From assembly GCF_900184965.1 (NCBI RefSeq), contig NZ_FXYA01000213.1:1-64000 (forward strand): a stretch of DNA of 64,000 bases, in the 5' to 3' direction. Origin of the DNA: Akkermansia muciniphila (GTDB lineage: Bacteria > Verrucomicrobiota > Verrucomicrobiia > Verrucomicrobiales > Akkermansiaceae). The number at the start of each line of letters is the position of its first letter. The first letter of the stretch is position 1. Of this stretch, positions 15,650-25,400 are shown one piece after another. Under the pieces are notes generated by a model. The model searched no databases. It was not told the DNA's origin and saw nothing but the letters and a program-made list of their open reading frames with translations. A program made the translations under genes and the position numbers.

Positions 15650-16987
15650 TTAATTGAGTGCGTGGGTTCCGATATAGACTTTCCCGCCGTCGGAAGTTAC
15701 ATAAAGGGTGGTTGCATCGAGGGTGCCTGCGGATGCCGCCTCTTCATACTGGGCATCAGTCATGTCTATCCTGAATTTGACCCAGCAGGTGTTGCCTTCC
15801 TCGCGGTTGGGAACGTCCGTAGGGCTAAGGGGGGCCTTCTGGTTCTGCTTGATAATCCGCGCAGATTCCCCATTGGAACGCCCGACCGACAAAGTGACCC
15901 CCATCGAGTAGGCATCGTCACCGCGCAGGCAAAATGTGCCGCTGGATTTGTTTTGCCAGACGGCTTCCCCTGTCAGTACAGCAAACAGGCTGTAGCTCTC
16001 GTTGTAGATGGCGCAGCGGAAGAAGGTCGCCATTCCATTTTCATCCACAATGGAATCCTGTTTTGCGTTCCAGGCAGTGCGTTCCTCCGCCGTCACATGG
16101 ACGGTACTATTTCCGGTATGGGAATTAAAGGTAGCTGTGTTGACCTTGCCGGACAGGGCGGAGGCGTCCGCCTTGTTGTTCCAAGTAGTACGCTCCTCTT
16201 CCGTAATGTGAACGGCAGTATCGGAAACGTGGCTTTCCACTGCCGGAGCCGTTGCATATTTGGGTTCTTGGTGAGCATATTCCAAGACGGCTTCCGCGAC
16301 GTAAGCCCCGGAGCCGGAAATGGGCGTGATTTTGCTATCCTCCCCGGAAACCGGGGTCACGCGTCCGCCCAGTACAAGCTTGTCAGTCCATTTGGTTGCC
16401 GTGTCCGGGACGGGACAAAGGCGCGTCGTGCGGCCTGTGAGCTGAAGCTTGCGGAAGGTCCAGCGGCTGGTCTGGCCGATGGCCTGCACCACGGCGTTTT
16501 CACTGGTTGCCACATGTTCATATTCTCCGCCTGCATTGAGCTGAAAAACAGATAGGTAAACCGGGTTCGCGGTCATTTGGGCAGAGGCGGTCCTGCGGCA
16601 CGGCATGGAAACAGCAACGACGGTACCGGGCAGGACGCGAGTAGGAGCAAACTGGCACCATTTGAAATTGGCGTTGTCGGTTCCAGTAGCGGTGGTGTGC
16701 GGCTCGGTAATGGTGTCGTTGAGATGGTTTTCAACAATGTCCGAAACGGCGGCGACCTGCCTGTTATTGAGGCCCCCGGCGGCAGCGGATCCGGCAGGGG
16801 CACCTTTAAAAGATTCTGTGACAAGGGCGGCATCGTCACTGATTTCAATTTCCGTTGTCGGGGCAACGAAGAGCGTTTGTTCTCCTGCCGGGCAGGTAGC
16901 AATGAGGATGCCTTCCGGGGTGGTGACAGTGCATTCCGCCGCCGAAGTGACAGCGTAGGTTTTTCCGATGGTTGTTTGAATGGTCAT
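15650..16987 (-). CDS. tail fibre protein with HxxxxVHVT repeats
   Basis: 445 residues. The centre has two copies of the tail-fibre repeat (HVSDTAVHITEEERTTWNNK and HTGNSTVHVTAEERTAWNAK), a module common in long tail fibres. The N-terminus is beta-rich and the C-terminal 130 residues are a distinct domain (FRCAIYNESYSLFAVLTG ... KVYIGTHALN), probably the receptor-binding tip. Overlaps the next gene by 4 bp. Confidence 0.75.
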   Translation of the reverse strand: MTIQTTIGKTYAVTSAAECTVTTPEGILIATCPAGEQTLFVAPTTEIEISDDAALVTESFKGAPAGSAAAGGLNNRQVAAVSDIVENHLNDTITEPHTTATGTDNANFKWCQFAPTRVLPGTVVAVSMPCRRTASAQMTANPVYLSVFQLNAGGEYEHVATSENAVVQAIGQTSRWTFRKLQLTGRTTRLCPVPDTATKWTDKLVLGGRVTPVSGEDSKITPISGSGAYVAEAVLEYAHQEPKYATAPAVESHVSDTAVHITEEERTTWNNKADASALSGKVNTATFNSHTGNSTVHVTAEERTAWNAKQDSIVDENGMATFFRCAIYNESYSLFAVLTGEAVWQNKSSGTFCLRGDDAYSMGVTLSVGRSNGESARIIKQNQKAPLSPTDVPNREEGNTCWVKFRIDMTDAQYEEAASAGTLDATTLYVTSDGGKVYIGTHALN

Positions 16988-17754
16988 GGCGTGGTTTCTA
17001 TACGAAGGATGTTGAGATGAAGAGTGACGCGGAAGGCGGGATAACGGAAGTAACCGCCCCAGGCTCCGCCTACAGGCTGATGCGGGGTGACGGTAAGGCG
17101 CACTCCTGTTTCTCCGGGGATGTAGCCGACGGATCCGTATTCCCAGTCACGGTCTCCGCGGACATGTCCGTTTTGCTGCTGGTGGCGATCCAGCAGTGTT
17201 TTATTGGATGGCAGGCTGGCAACAATGAGGCGCACTCCTGTACTTACTTTTTTTCTTCCTTTGTTGAAGTAACCGCGCACCGTGGTGCCGGGGATGCAGG
17301 AAGGGTAGTCGTAGCTGACGGTGACATTGTCGAGTCCTCCGGTGCGGATGCTGTCGCGGCTGGGGATGACGAGGTTGATTGCTACGGCGTCTCCGACATG
17401 AACGTTGCGGGCAAGCGGACCTTGTTCATTGAGGAAGGAGAATTCGCCGTTGCCCATGTGGTAAACGAGCGGGTAGCTGCCGTAGGTGTGGTTGACGTTG
17501 TAGGTGCGGTCGCAGGTGAAGCGGATGAATTTGGAGGCGGTGCATCCGGTGTCCACGGCGTCCAGAGCAAGCTGCCAGTAGATGCCGTTGAGGGTTCCGT
17601 CCAGGGATGCCACGTCCAGGGTCATACGGGTGACACGCTGGGCGTTGTCCGGCCAGATTTTTGTGGTGCCCTGGTAGATGGATGCAAGCGGCCTTTCTCC
17701 GAGGTAGGCGGAGTAGACGTATTTATCCGGGATGGTGCCGAGGGCCGCTTTCAT
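16984..17754 (-). CDS. tail-associated protein, 256 aa
   Basis: It starts MKAALGTIPDKYVYSAYLGE and continues RPLASIYQGTTKIWPD, a short motif seen in phage tail-tip and fibre-linked proteins. The rest is mainly beta with an RTYNVNHTYGSYPLVYHMG stretch. Sits between two fibre genes with 4-bp overlap and 11-bp gap, so it is most likely part of the fibre or adhesin complex. Confidence 0.6.
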   Translation of the reverse strand: MKAALGTIPDKYVYSAYLGERPLASIYQGTTKIWPDNAQRVTRMTLDVASLDGTLNGIYWQLALDAVDTGCTASKFIRFTCDRTYNVNHTYGSYPLVYHMGNGEFSFLNEQGPLARNVHVGDAVAINLVIPSRDSIRTGGLDNVTVSYDYPSCIPGTTVRGYFNKGRKKVSTGVRLIVASLPSNKTLLDRHQQQNGHVRGDRDWEYGSVGYIPGETGVRLTVTPHQPVGGAWGGYFRYPAFRVTLHLNILRIETTP

Positions 17755-17765
17755 GGCAGGAATAG

Positions 17766-20030
17766 TTAATAGAGGAGGTAGAGGGTGGAGGCGTCTTTGA
17801 CGGCGAGTTTGCCGTATTCGTCTTCACTCATGTAGGCGAGTTTTTTGATGCCTCCGGCGCATTCGACACGGGAGGCAAGGTCGGCGTCGTGCTGGGGTCT
17901 GGTAACGTAGTTTTTGGCTTCCAGTTCGGAGGTAGTGACATGACCGAGACTGCCGATGTGCTGCTTGACAGTCTGGCCGGAGACAGGGAGTTCCGAGTCC
18001 ATTGTTCCGATGTTGACGGTCAAGACGCCTTCCTGCGAGATTTCCAGATTGGAGCCTATCTTGACGGATCCGCCTTTGTCTGCGGAGGCGTAGCTGTCGT
18101 GGAAGACGATGTCCTGATAGCGGACGACGCCAAGGCTGCCGCCGGAGATGGTCAGGGAGTTGTTGTGGGAGAGGTAGAGACTGTTTCCCGTGTTGGGGCC
18201 ATTTGGGCCGCTACCGTTGTATTTAAGGCATCCCTGCTGCGCGAGGTTGATGCAGATGGCGTTGACCATGTTGCCCGCATATTTGTTGTAGGTGGCTTCC
18301 CCGTTGCATTTGGGGAGGGTGAGGACGTGCGGAGCGTTGTTGATGGTGATGTCGTATTGCGTACCGAAGCAGACGGTTCCATAGGAACGGTAGCCTGCCA
18401 GCGGTACAATGAGGGCACCGTTGGCGTTGGTGTCCACCAAGGCACCATTGACAACGTTTTTGTTGTTGCGGTATTTGGCGGTTCCATAGGAGTTGATTTT
18501 TCCTTCCGGCACGAGGAGTTGCCCGGCTTCATTGACGCCGACTACAGCGCAGGAAGCAGCGTCCTGTTTGACGGATGTTCCAAGACGCACGGTTCCATGA
18601 GAGTTTACTTTGGCTTCCGGCGTCATGGCGTTTCCGTCCTGGTTGATGCCGAGCATGCCTGCATGAGCCGGATCCTGCACCGTGGCGGTGCCAAGCTTGA
18701 TCATGCCGAGTAGTTGAGTGGTAGCGGCGCGGGCAATTTGGGTAATCGTGTTTTGAATGGCAGCAGCCAAAGCCCTTTTGAGGTAGGAGAGGCGCGGGAG
18801 GTAGTTATCCGGGTACTGGGTTTCGTAGTCGTCCGCCCCGGCGGACAGGTTGGACATGTCCGTAAGGGCGTAGCGGGAGTAGTCATGCAAGTCCTGATTG
18901 ACGGGTAGCCAGTCTGCCGTGCCGTCCTGTTGGAGCAGCCAGCAGTAGACGGTGTATTGTCCGGTGGGCTGGTGAGTTTCCGGATCCAATACAGGGATGT
19001 AGCAGACGGTGCCGTGGTTGCCGGGACGCGGGAGATCGTCCGCCGAGTCCAGGTAGAGGCGCGTGATGGAGTCGGCGTCGAGTCCATCCCGGCCGGGCGT
19101 GCCGTTTTTACCTTCCGCAAGGATGCCAGTGAATATGTAGGCGTGTTCCCCCGTGTCCGGGTCAAGCCCCCACACGTACCAATAGTTGCCGCTGTAGCTG
19201 ATGCCTGCAACGGTTCCCTCAAAGTAGCGGATGACAGGAGATTTTCCGTCTTCTCCGTCCTGACCGTCCCTTCCGTCCATTCCATCCACAGGAACGGCCC
19301 GGATGCCGGAGTCTACGGCCTGTTCCCCTTCCCCAGTCCACCAGTTGCCATTAGGGCCGACGTAAGGGGTGAGTCCAGGGTCTCCTTTGCGGCTGGCGTC
19401 CGTGGCCCATTGTTCCGCCTCTGCGGCAGCGTCACGGGCGTCTTGTACTGCTTGGTCAAGGGTGCCGAGTTTTTCGTCAAGACCGGAGAGTTTTTCCACG
19501 GCTTCTTCCGCTTTCCGGGCGGTTTCTTCCATGTCCTCCGCTTTTTGTTTGACCTGTTCGTAGTATTCCCATGCCTGCTGCGCGGATGCGGCGGCAAGGG
19601 TGCAGGAGAGCCATTCGAGGCGTATTTGCCGCGTGACGTGGCCGGGGAGGCGGATGGAGAGGGTGCGGGAGGCATAGGTTTTGAGTTCATCGACGAGTTT
19701 GTCAATGGATTTGATGACGCCGATGTAGCCGCTGATGAGACGGTTCTGGTTGCCGGATTCCGAGACGGAGTAGATTTCGTAAGCGTGGCGGCCTTCCGGG
19801 AGTCCTATGCAGGAGACAATGAGGACGTTGGCTTCTTCCGCTGCTGCGGATTTCTGGATGTCGAGTTCGACGGGTTCCGCCCTGCCTTCAAGATGGACGC
19901 GCCCGGTGAAAGTGACGCCGTCCAGAGATACGGGTTCCAAGGTGGATTCATCGCTGAATGTCCAGCGTTGCGTCCACGGGATGTTTTCAATGGCTGACCA
20001 GTTTTCAGTGACACCGAGGAAGTCAAGCAT
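17766..20030 (-). CDS. tail fibre/adhesin with collagen-like and coiled-coil parts
   Basis: 754 residues. A beta-rich N-terminal domain (1-110), a coiled coil (about 150-215), collagen-like Gly-X-X turns (GMDGRDGQDGEDGKSP and GKNGTPGRDGLD) and repeated KINSYGTAKY / KVNSHGTVRLGTSV units before a C-terminal domain. First gene after a late-promoter element that lies 34 nt upstream, so it heads the fibre-lysis-portal-scaffold transcript. Confidence 0.82.
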   Translation of the reverse strand: MLDFLGVTENWSAIENIPWTQRWTFSDESTLEPVSLDGVTFTGRVHLEGRAEPVELDIQKSAAAEEANVLIVSCIGLPEGRHAYEIYSVSESGNQNRLISGYIGVIKSIDKLVDELKTYASRTLSIRLPGHVTRQIRLEWLSCTLAAASAQQAWEYYEQVKQKAEDMEETARKAEEAVEKLSGLDEKLGTLDQAVQDARDAAAEAEQWATDASRKGDPGLTPYVGPNGNWWTGEGEQAVDSGIRAVPVDGMDGRDGQDGEDGKSPVIRYFEGTVAGISYSGNYWYVWGLDPDTGEHAYIFTGILAEGKNGTPGRDGLDADSITRLYLDSADDLPRPGNHGTVCYIPVLDPETHQPTGQYTVYCWLLQQDGTADWLPVNQDLHDYSRYALTDMSNLSAGADDYETQYPDNYLPRLSYLKRALAAAIQNTITQIARAATTQLLGMIKLGTATVQDPAHAGMLGINQDGNAMTPEAKVNSHGTVRLGTSVKQDAASCAVVGVNEAGQLLVPEGKINSYGTAKYRNNKNVVNGALVDTNANGALIVPLAGYRSYGTVCFGTQYDITINNAPHVLTLPKCNGEATYNKYAGNMVNAICINLAQQGCLKYNGSGPNGPNTGNSLYLSHNNSLTISGGSLGVVRYQDIVFHDSYASADKGGSVKIGSNLEISQEGVLTVNIGTMDSELPVSGQTVKQHIGSLGHVTTSELEAKNYVTRPQHDADLASRVECAGGIKKLAYMSEDEYGKLAVKDASTLYLLY

Positions 20031-20064
20031 GACTTCGAGATACCATGCCAGTTATCCGGCGTGG

Positions 20065-20084
20065 TATGCTCACGGTGTTAAAAA
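20065..20084 (-). promoter_or_regulatory. late promoter element, tail-fibre operon
   Basis: On the minus strand TTTTTAACACCGTGAGCATA, identical over 20 bp to 40846-40865. Exactly 34 nt separate it from the ATG at 20030. Confidence 0.7.
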
Positions 20085-20092
20085 CGGGGTTG

Positions 20093-20794
20093 TTATTCCT
20101 GCGTCCAGTTTTTCCGGTAGGCCGCGAGGATTTGCGCTGCAATGTCCGCGTGCGTTTTGTTCCAGGCAGGGGGAGGGTTGGAGAGAAGACCGTCCATGAT
20201 GAGGATGTAGTTGCGAGCCTGATTGGCGGACTGGGTTTCCGAGATGTTGTTGAGGATGTCGCAGAGTTTGACCAGGAGAGCATCCGGGTTCATGGCAGTG
20301 AGTTTGTCGATCATGTAGCGTACTTTTCCCTGTTGCTTTTTCCGCGCATCGTCATTGGTGAGGGCGTGGACGATGTTTGCGACGGCATGGCCGAAGTGCT
20401 GCGCGAGGGTTTCATAGGTGACGCCGCAGTCTTCCATCGTGTCGTGGAGATAGGCAGCGGCGATGAGTTCCGGCCTGTCCGTGCGTTCCCTGACAAGAGC
20501 AGCCACCCTTTCGACGTGGGTGTAGTAGGGGGCACCCGTGAATTTTCTGGTCTGGCCTTCATGGGCCTGCCGGGCGAAGGCGGTGGCACGTTCGGGGAGC
20601 CAGTCCGTGTTGTCCCTGATGATGCGTTCCATGAGGAGGGATGCGGTTTTGCTGGGGGGCATGGTTCCGTTGAGCCAGCGGAAGATGGTGAGGCGCGTAA
20701 CTCCAAGTATCCCCGCCGCTTTTTCAACGGCGGGGGTTTTCCTGATGTTGAGTATTTGTTTTACCCAGTCAATGAATTGTTCAGGAGTGGTCAT
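20093..20794 (-). CDS. HTH protein fused to SpoT-type (p)ppGpp hydrolase domain
   Basis: 233 residues. Residues 1-60 carry a helix-turn-helix (AAGILGVTRLTIFRWLNGTMP). Residues about 70-230 match the metal-dependent hydrolase domain of RelA/SpoT proteins: His93 (YYTHVERVA), the HD pair 117-118 and ED pair 121-122 (AAYLHDTMEDCGVTYETL), FGHAVANIVHALTN, and Asp179 (LVKLCDILNN). This is the set of metal and catalytic positions of Mn-dependent alarmone hydrolases. It removes pyrophosphate from (p)ppGpp-like molecules in the family; the substrate here is inferred. It overlaps the next gene by 4 bp. Confidence 0.82.
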   Translation of the reverse strand: MTTPEQFIDWVKQILNIRKTPAVEKAAGILGVTRLTIFRWLNGTMPPSKTASLLMERIIRDNTDWLPERATAFARQAHEGQTRKFTGAPYYTHVERVAALVRERTDRPELIAAAYLHDTMEDCGVTYETLAQHFGHAVANIVHALTNDDARKKQQGKVRYMIDKLTAMNPDALLVKLCDILNNISETQSANQARNYILIMDGLLSNPPPAWNKTHADIAAQILAAYRKNWTQE

Positions 20795-21732
20795 GTCTCA
20801 ATGAGCGCACCAGTTTGTGATGCGACAATTTCTTTCTGGACGTAGCGTTCCGTCTTCCAGTTGATGTAGGACTGCCATGCCTTGAGGCGAGGCGACCAGC
20901 GGAATCCGTTTGCCTTGAGGCTGCCCCTGACAGTTTCGTCCGGCTTGTCCGGGAAGTAGAGCCTTATTCTATTCTCTTCCGGGCATTTTTCAATGATGAT
21001 TCCGGTTTGCGTTTCTATTTTTTCCGGGGTGGTTTCTTTGGCAGTTTTGATTTTACGGAGGCGGCCTTCGAGTCTTCTTATTTCCGCGTTGTTGCCAGCG
21101 AGAGTGTAAGTCGAAAAGCCGATTCTGCCGCAGTAGTCCGGCGTGAGGATTTTGGAGGCGGTCTGTTCACTTAATCCCATTTCAACGAGTCCAGCCATAG
21201 CCTTATCCTTGTCTCCCTTGGCTTTGCGGATGACGGCGTTTGCGGCTTTCATGGTTTCCTGCGTTTTGCGGCAAGCAGAAAGCTTGGCTTCCAGCCGCTC
21301 CACGGCATCCGGGTCACTGGATTTGATGGGGCCGTTGGGGTCTTTGAAGTATCTCCTTTTGACGGATTTTTCCGCCCGTTCGATGAAGGAGCTGATTTCC
21401 CTCATTTTGTTGTCTGCCCAGCCGGAGTATTTTTGCATGCGTGCCGATGGAAATCGGGCCGGGCCGACGATGAAGGCGGACATGCAGCGGGAGTGTGACG
21501 AGCAGTAGGCAAGGTATCTTTGCTTGAGGCCGGAGCGGAAACGCTCGAATTCTTCGTCGATTTTGTCTTCGTCTTCCCCCTTCATGTATTTTTCCAAGAC
21601 GGATTGGAAGGAGGCGAGGTCATTTGCGTATTCGCGCCGCAGGCTTTCCCCGCGTCTGTCAGGGGAGAAGCTGGTTCCGTTGAAGGCGCGTTCCGCGGTT
21701 TGCTGGGAAATGTCGTTGATGTATTCGTTCAT
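20791..21732 (-). CDS. hypothetical phage protein with WSPRLKAWQ motif
   Basis: About 313 residues from ATG 21732 (MNEYINDISQQTAERAF). The body is helical and charged, with a possible coiled coil at the middle (ERAEKSVKRRYF ... VERLEAKLSACRKTQ). The C-terminal 60 residues (IRLYFPDKPDETVRGSLKAN, then GFRWSPRLKAWQSYIN) are a small domain also seen at the ends of plasmid and phage proteins. Position between the hydrolase gene and a small gene suggests co-expression. Function not recognised. Confidence 0.65.
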   Translation of the reverse strand: MNEYINDISQQTAERAFNGTSFSPDRRGESLRREYANDLASFQSVLEKYMKGEDEDKIDEEFERFRSGLKQRYLAYCSSHSRCMSAFIVGPARFPSARMQKYSGWADNKMREISSFIERAEKSVKRRYFKDPNGPIKSSDPDAVERLEAKLSACRKTQETMKAANAVIRKAKGDKDKAMAGLVEMGLSEQTASKILTPDYCGRIGFSTYTLAGNNAEIRRLEGRLRKIKTAKETTPEKIETQTGIIIEKCPEENRIRLYFPDKPDETVRGSLKANGFRWSPRLKAWQSYINWKTERYVQKEIVASQTGALIET

Positions 21733-21760
21733 GGCTTTGTTTCCTTGGTTGGCGTTCGGT

Positions 21761-22102
21761 TCAGGCTGCATATTTTTCATTGTCCGGGATAATGATGCTG
21801 ACGTATTTGTCCGCCTTGCAGAAGCGGAGTTCGTAGCCGTCGCAGAGTTTGAAGTCCATGGCGGCAATGGCGAGGTTGTGCAGGAGTTCATCTACCTTCT
21901 TTCTGGAACGAAGGGAGGAGAGATGAAAGGAGACCTGCCAGGCATTGGCGTCTTCCGTAGGCCCGAACATGTTGAAGGAGATCGAACCGGGAGCGACTTT
22001 TACGCGCTTGCACCATGGCAGGCCTTTTTTGACAAGACCGGAGGAAACGGCTACCGCATGAAGCAGAGCCACGACGTTTTCATTTTTGATTTCGGTGTTC
22101 AT
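21761..22102 (-). CDS. hypothetical phage protein, 113 aa
   Basis: MNTEIKNENVVALLHAVAVS then an alpha/beta body (GSISFNMFGPTEDANAWQVSFHL, YVSIIIPDNEKYAA). It is the first gene after the palindrome at 22184-22206 and probably heads a short transcript with 20791 and 20093. No family recognised. Confidence 0.6.
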   Translation of the reverse strand: MNTEIKNENVVALLHAVAVSSGLVKKGLPWCKRVKVAPGSISFNMFGPTEDANAWQVSFHLSSLRSRKKVDELLHNLAIAAMDFKLCDGYELRFCKADKYVSIIIPDNEKYAA

Positions 22103-22183
22103 TGTTTTTTCGTTTCAGGCGTTGAGTCCCGGAGGCCGGAACCCATCGGGAGGAGGTGTCCAATCTCCTGCCGACATGGTTAA

Positions 22184-22206
22184 TTTAGTATCGTTACGAT
22201 ACTAAA
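22184..22206. promoter_or_regulatory. perfect 23-bp palindrome, candidate operator
   Basis: TTTAGTATCGT and ACGATACTAAA with a single central base. It lies 82 bp upstream of the 22102 start codon in the 250-bp gap after the giant gene. Confidence 0.55.
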
Positions 22207-22277
22207 ACAAGGTTTTTCTTCTGTTTCTTTTTTGTATGACACAAGGAAGTTCTTCCGAGAACGTGAAAGGAGGTGAT

Positions 22278-22424
22278 ATGCTGAACGCCTTGCCTCGTTT
22301 CAGGCAAGTGTCCAAAGGTCGTCGCGGTTCTCCGGAGCCGCGGCGATACTTTTTACCGCCTTTTCTTTTTGGGTTCTTCGGTTGCCTTAACGGCGACTTT
22401 TGGGATGTTGGCCGCGGCGGATAG
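22278..22424 (+). CDS. possible 48-residue ORF with perfect Shine-Dalgarno
   Basis: ATG at 22278 directly preceded by GAAAGGAGGTGAT, a full complement of the 16S 3' end. The product (MLNALPRFRQVSKGRRGSPE ...) is basic at first and hydrophobic later, and its second half is antisense to the end of the giant gene. A hairpin CTTGCCT/AGGCAAG lies just after the start codon. It is opposite in direction to all neighbours. Confidence 0.3.
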   Translation: MLNALPRFRQVSKGRRGSPEPRRYFLPPFLFGFFGCLNGDFWDVGRGG

Positions 22425-25400
22425 TCCAATGAGGGCGGAGGCGGTTTCTGCAACTGGCTTGGAGCGGGAGTCCGAGAAGACGCCGCCGCCGATGGCGAGG
22501 CATTGGAGGACGGCAAGGGAGGCGTTGAAGGTGTCCTGCCAAGTGGCTTTTTTCTTCGTGGCCCTTTTGATTTTGGAGACGGCTGTTCCGGCGGGGATGA
22601 TTTGGGATCCGTAGTTGCCGTAGTAGGGAGCAAGGCCGAAGGTTTGAAGGGCTGTCTGAATGGTTGCTCCCACGACAGGAACGGATCCGAGCATGGCGGA
22701 GGGGAGAGCCACAGCCTGCGTTTTCCACCATTTTTCCTTGTCCTTGTCTTTATCTCCCGGCGGGTTCATGAGGAGCATCCAGAGCGTTACCATGGTTTGT
22801 TCCCACAGGGAGAGGCTGGCCCATGCGGCAGCGAGCTTACCCCACTGGCCTTTTTGGGCGAAGGTGACGAGGTTGCCGAATTTGTTGATGGCTTCGCTGC
22901 CCATGAATGTCCAGAGGCGGACGAAGGTGCCGCCCATGGCCTGGAGCTGCGATTTCTGCGCGGTGCGCGTGGGCTGGGCTGCGAGTTCGAGGGATTGGCG
23001 GACTTCGTCGAGGGCGATTTGCTCCATGTCTGCGGTGGTCATTGGCTCTTCCCCATTGCGAATGCGGGCGGCGTTTTCCTTTTCCAGCTTGCGGAAGACG
23101 GCGTTTGCAAGGGCGGTATGGGAAACGGCGTTGCTCCATACGTCCATTTTTTCCAGAGGGACCATTCCGGACATGGCGATTCTTTTACCATAGCCGAAGT
23201 GCTGGTCTGCTCCGTAATTGAGGATTTCCCGGATGACGGGTTCTTTTCTGAAACGGGATTGGAAGGCGTCTGTCCGCATCATGTCCGCGAAGGTGAAGTG
23301 GCTGTTGCCGGAGAGCATGAGGGAGTATTCTTTCATGAGTTCTCCGAGGCCGATTTTACCGGAGGCGAGCGGGTGGAGGATGGCGGAAGTCTGCTTGATG
23401 CAGGTGAGGAGATTGTAGGCAAGGAGGGCGTTTGCCTTGGCTCCCTGCATGTGGCCTACGAATTTGGAGTGGGCCATGAGCTGGGCTGCTTCGAGGGTGC
23501 CCGCCCCGTCGATGAGGTCAAGCCACGTGACGAGCTGACGGTATCGCTGCGCTCCCATTTTGACCTTGAGGGCGTCCGCCGCGTAACCATGGGAGAGGAC
23601 GCCGCGGAATTTGGATGTGATGTGTTTGGTGCAGATGTAGTTGTCCGTTTCCGCCAAGGAGGCGTTGGCGACGGTGAAGACGTCCGCGGAGAGGTCAAGA
23701 CCGAGGTTGTGTTTTTTACGGGTGATGAGCATGGAGTATTTATGCCCCATGATGTTGTTGCCTTCTCCGATGACGGCGGTTTTGGCGTCGCCTTCGTGGT
23801 GGTTGAATTTGGCGCGGAAGTATTTTTCTTCTTTGGGGAACGGGACTCCGGTGAGTTTTTCAAAGACGTCTGCGAGTTCTATGCCGCATTGGTTGATGTA
23901 GTCGCGGAGGCCGTAGGCAACGGCGAGTCCGTCCTGTCCGACGTAGCGGTAGAGGGCCTGCATGGTTTGCCCGGTGTAGCCGTGCCGCTCGAAGTTGGGC
24001 TTGTACCTGTCCTGTTCGTAGAGGAGGATTTGGTACATGGCCTGCGCTTTGGAGAGGCGCAGCGGGCGGGCTGTTCCCTTTTTGTCAAGGATGCGGCTGG
24101 TGATGGTGATTTTCCCGGCCCTGGGATGGACGGCGAGTTCATTCATGAGAGCGGGGATGTCCATTTCCGAGATGAGGCCGAGGCGTTCGGGGCGAATGCC
24201 CTGGCGGCGGGCGGTTTCCATGATGTGCTGCCGCTTGGCTTCAAAGCCTTCCCTGTCGTCAGCTTCGATGAGGTCGATGTATTCCTGTGCGGTCTGGACG
24301 TCGAGGGTCACGGTTTTTTCCCTGACAGGGGCGGTGACGGCCCCGGTGTCGCGGGTGAGCTTGGCGTCAAGAATCCATCGTTCTATGTCGCGTTTCGTCC
24401 GCAGTCCGGCAGATTCCCGAATGATTTGCGCGAAGGCGGCGGCATGGTTGTTTTCCCGCGTGTTGAGAGAGACGTTGGCTTTGGCTATTTCCGAGATGCC
24501 GTATTGGGAGAGTTCCTTCATGCCGTCGATGGCGGAGAGGCTTTCGAGCATTTGAGAGAAGGATTGCAGGCCGGAGAACCAGGCACGCGCCCATTCCACG
24601 CGGGAGCTGTCCGCGTTTTCGTTGGCGTCGCGGACGGCTTGTTCATCTACGGTGACATGCTGCCGGATGGAGCCGGAGATGTCGTAGGCAAGTTTTTCGT
24701 TCTGCCATGCTTCCTGCTGGTTTTTCTGTACCCAGGCCGTGCGGTTGAGCTGGATGTAGGTCATGATGGCTTCCATGGCGGCGCGGGTTTCATCGAGGTT
24801 CATGTCCGCCAAGTTTCCGAAGGTTTGCCAGTCCGCGAGTTTGCTTTCCAACTGGTCAAGGGTGAGGTTTTCTTTTCTTCCCGCATATTCGTAGGGGATG
24901 GAGATGGTTTCTCCTTCCGCCGCTTCCGTCTGGTTGAGGGAGGCGTCCCGGATAAGTGCTTCCAGTCTGGCTGTTTCCGCTTCTACGGCGGAGGCATCCG
25001 CATCGAGCATGGCAAGGTATTGGCCGAGGGTGCGGTAGGCGTCCGCCGGGAGGGAGCCTTTACCGTATTTTCCGTTGTCTTTCTTTTTGGGCATGAGACG
25101 GGCGATGCGGTCAAGTACCTTGGCAACGCTTTCGTCCTTGAGGTATTGTTCGAGCTGCCCGCGAACGTCGGTCATGATGGAGGTAAGGAGGGTGTTGAGC
25201 CTTCCTTCGGCGAGCTGGCGGACGATGTCTTCCTGTTGGGTGCGGTATGCCTGCGCGTATTCCGGGCCTCCCCTTCCTGTTGTTTCCTGGCGAATGGAGA
25301 TTTGATCAGCCACTTCCCCGCGGATGGCGGTGAGAACGTCCGGCGAGTCCATGAGGGTTTGAAGTTCCGCCGCAAGGGTGTTTCTTTGTTCCGGGGAGAG

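Noticed and set aside
22265-22277. Fragment of 16S rRNA
   Set aside because: Only the anti-SD complement matches, about 13 bases; no further rRNA sequence.
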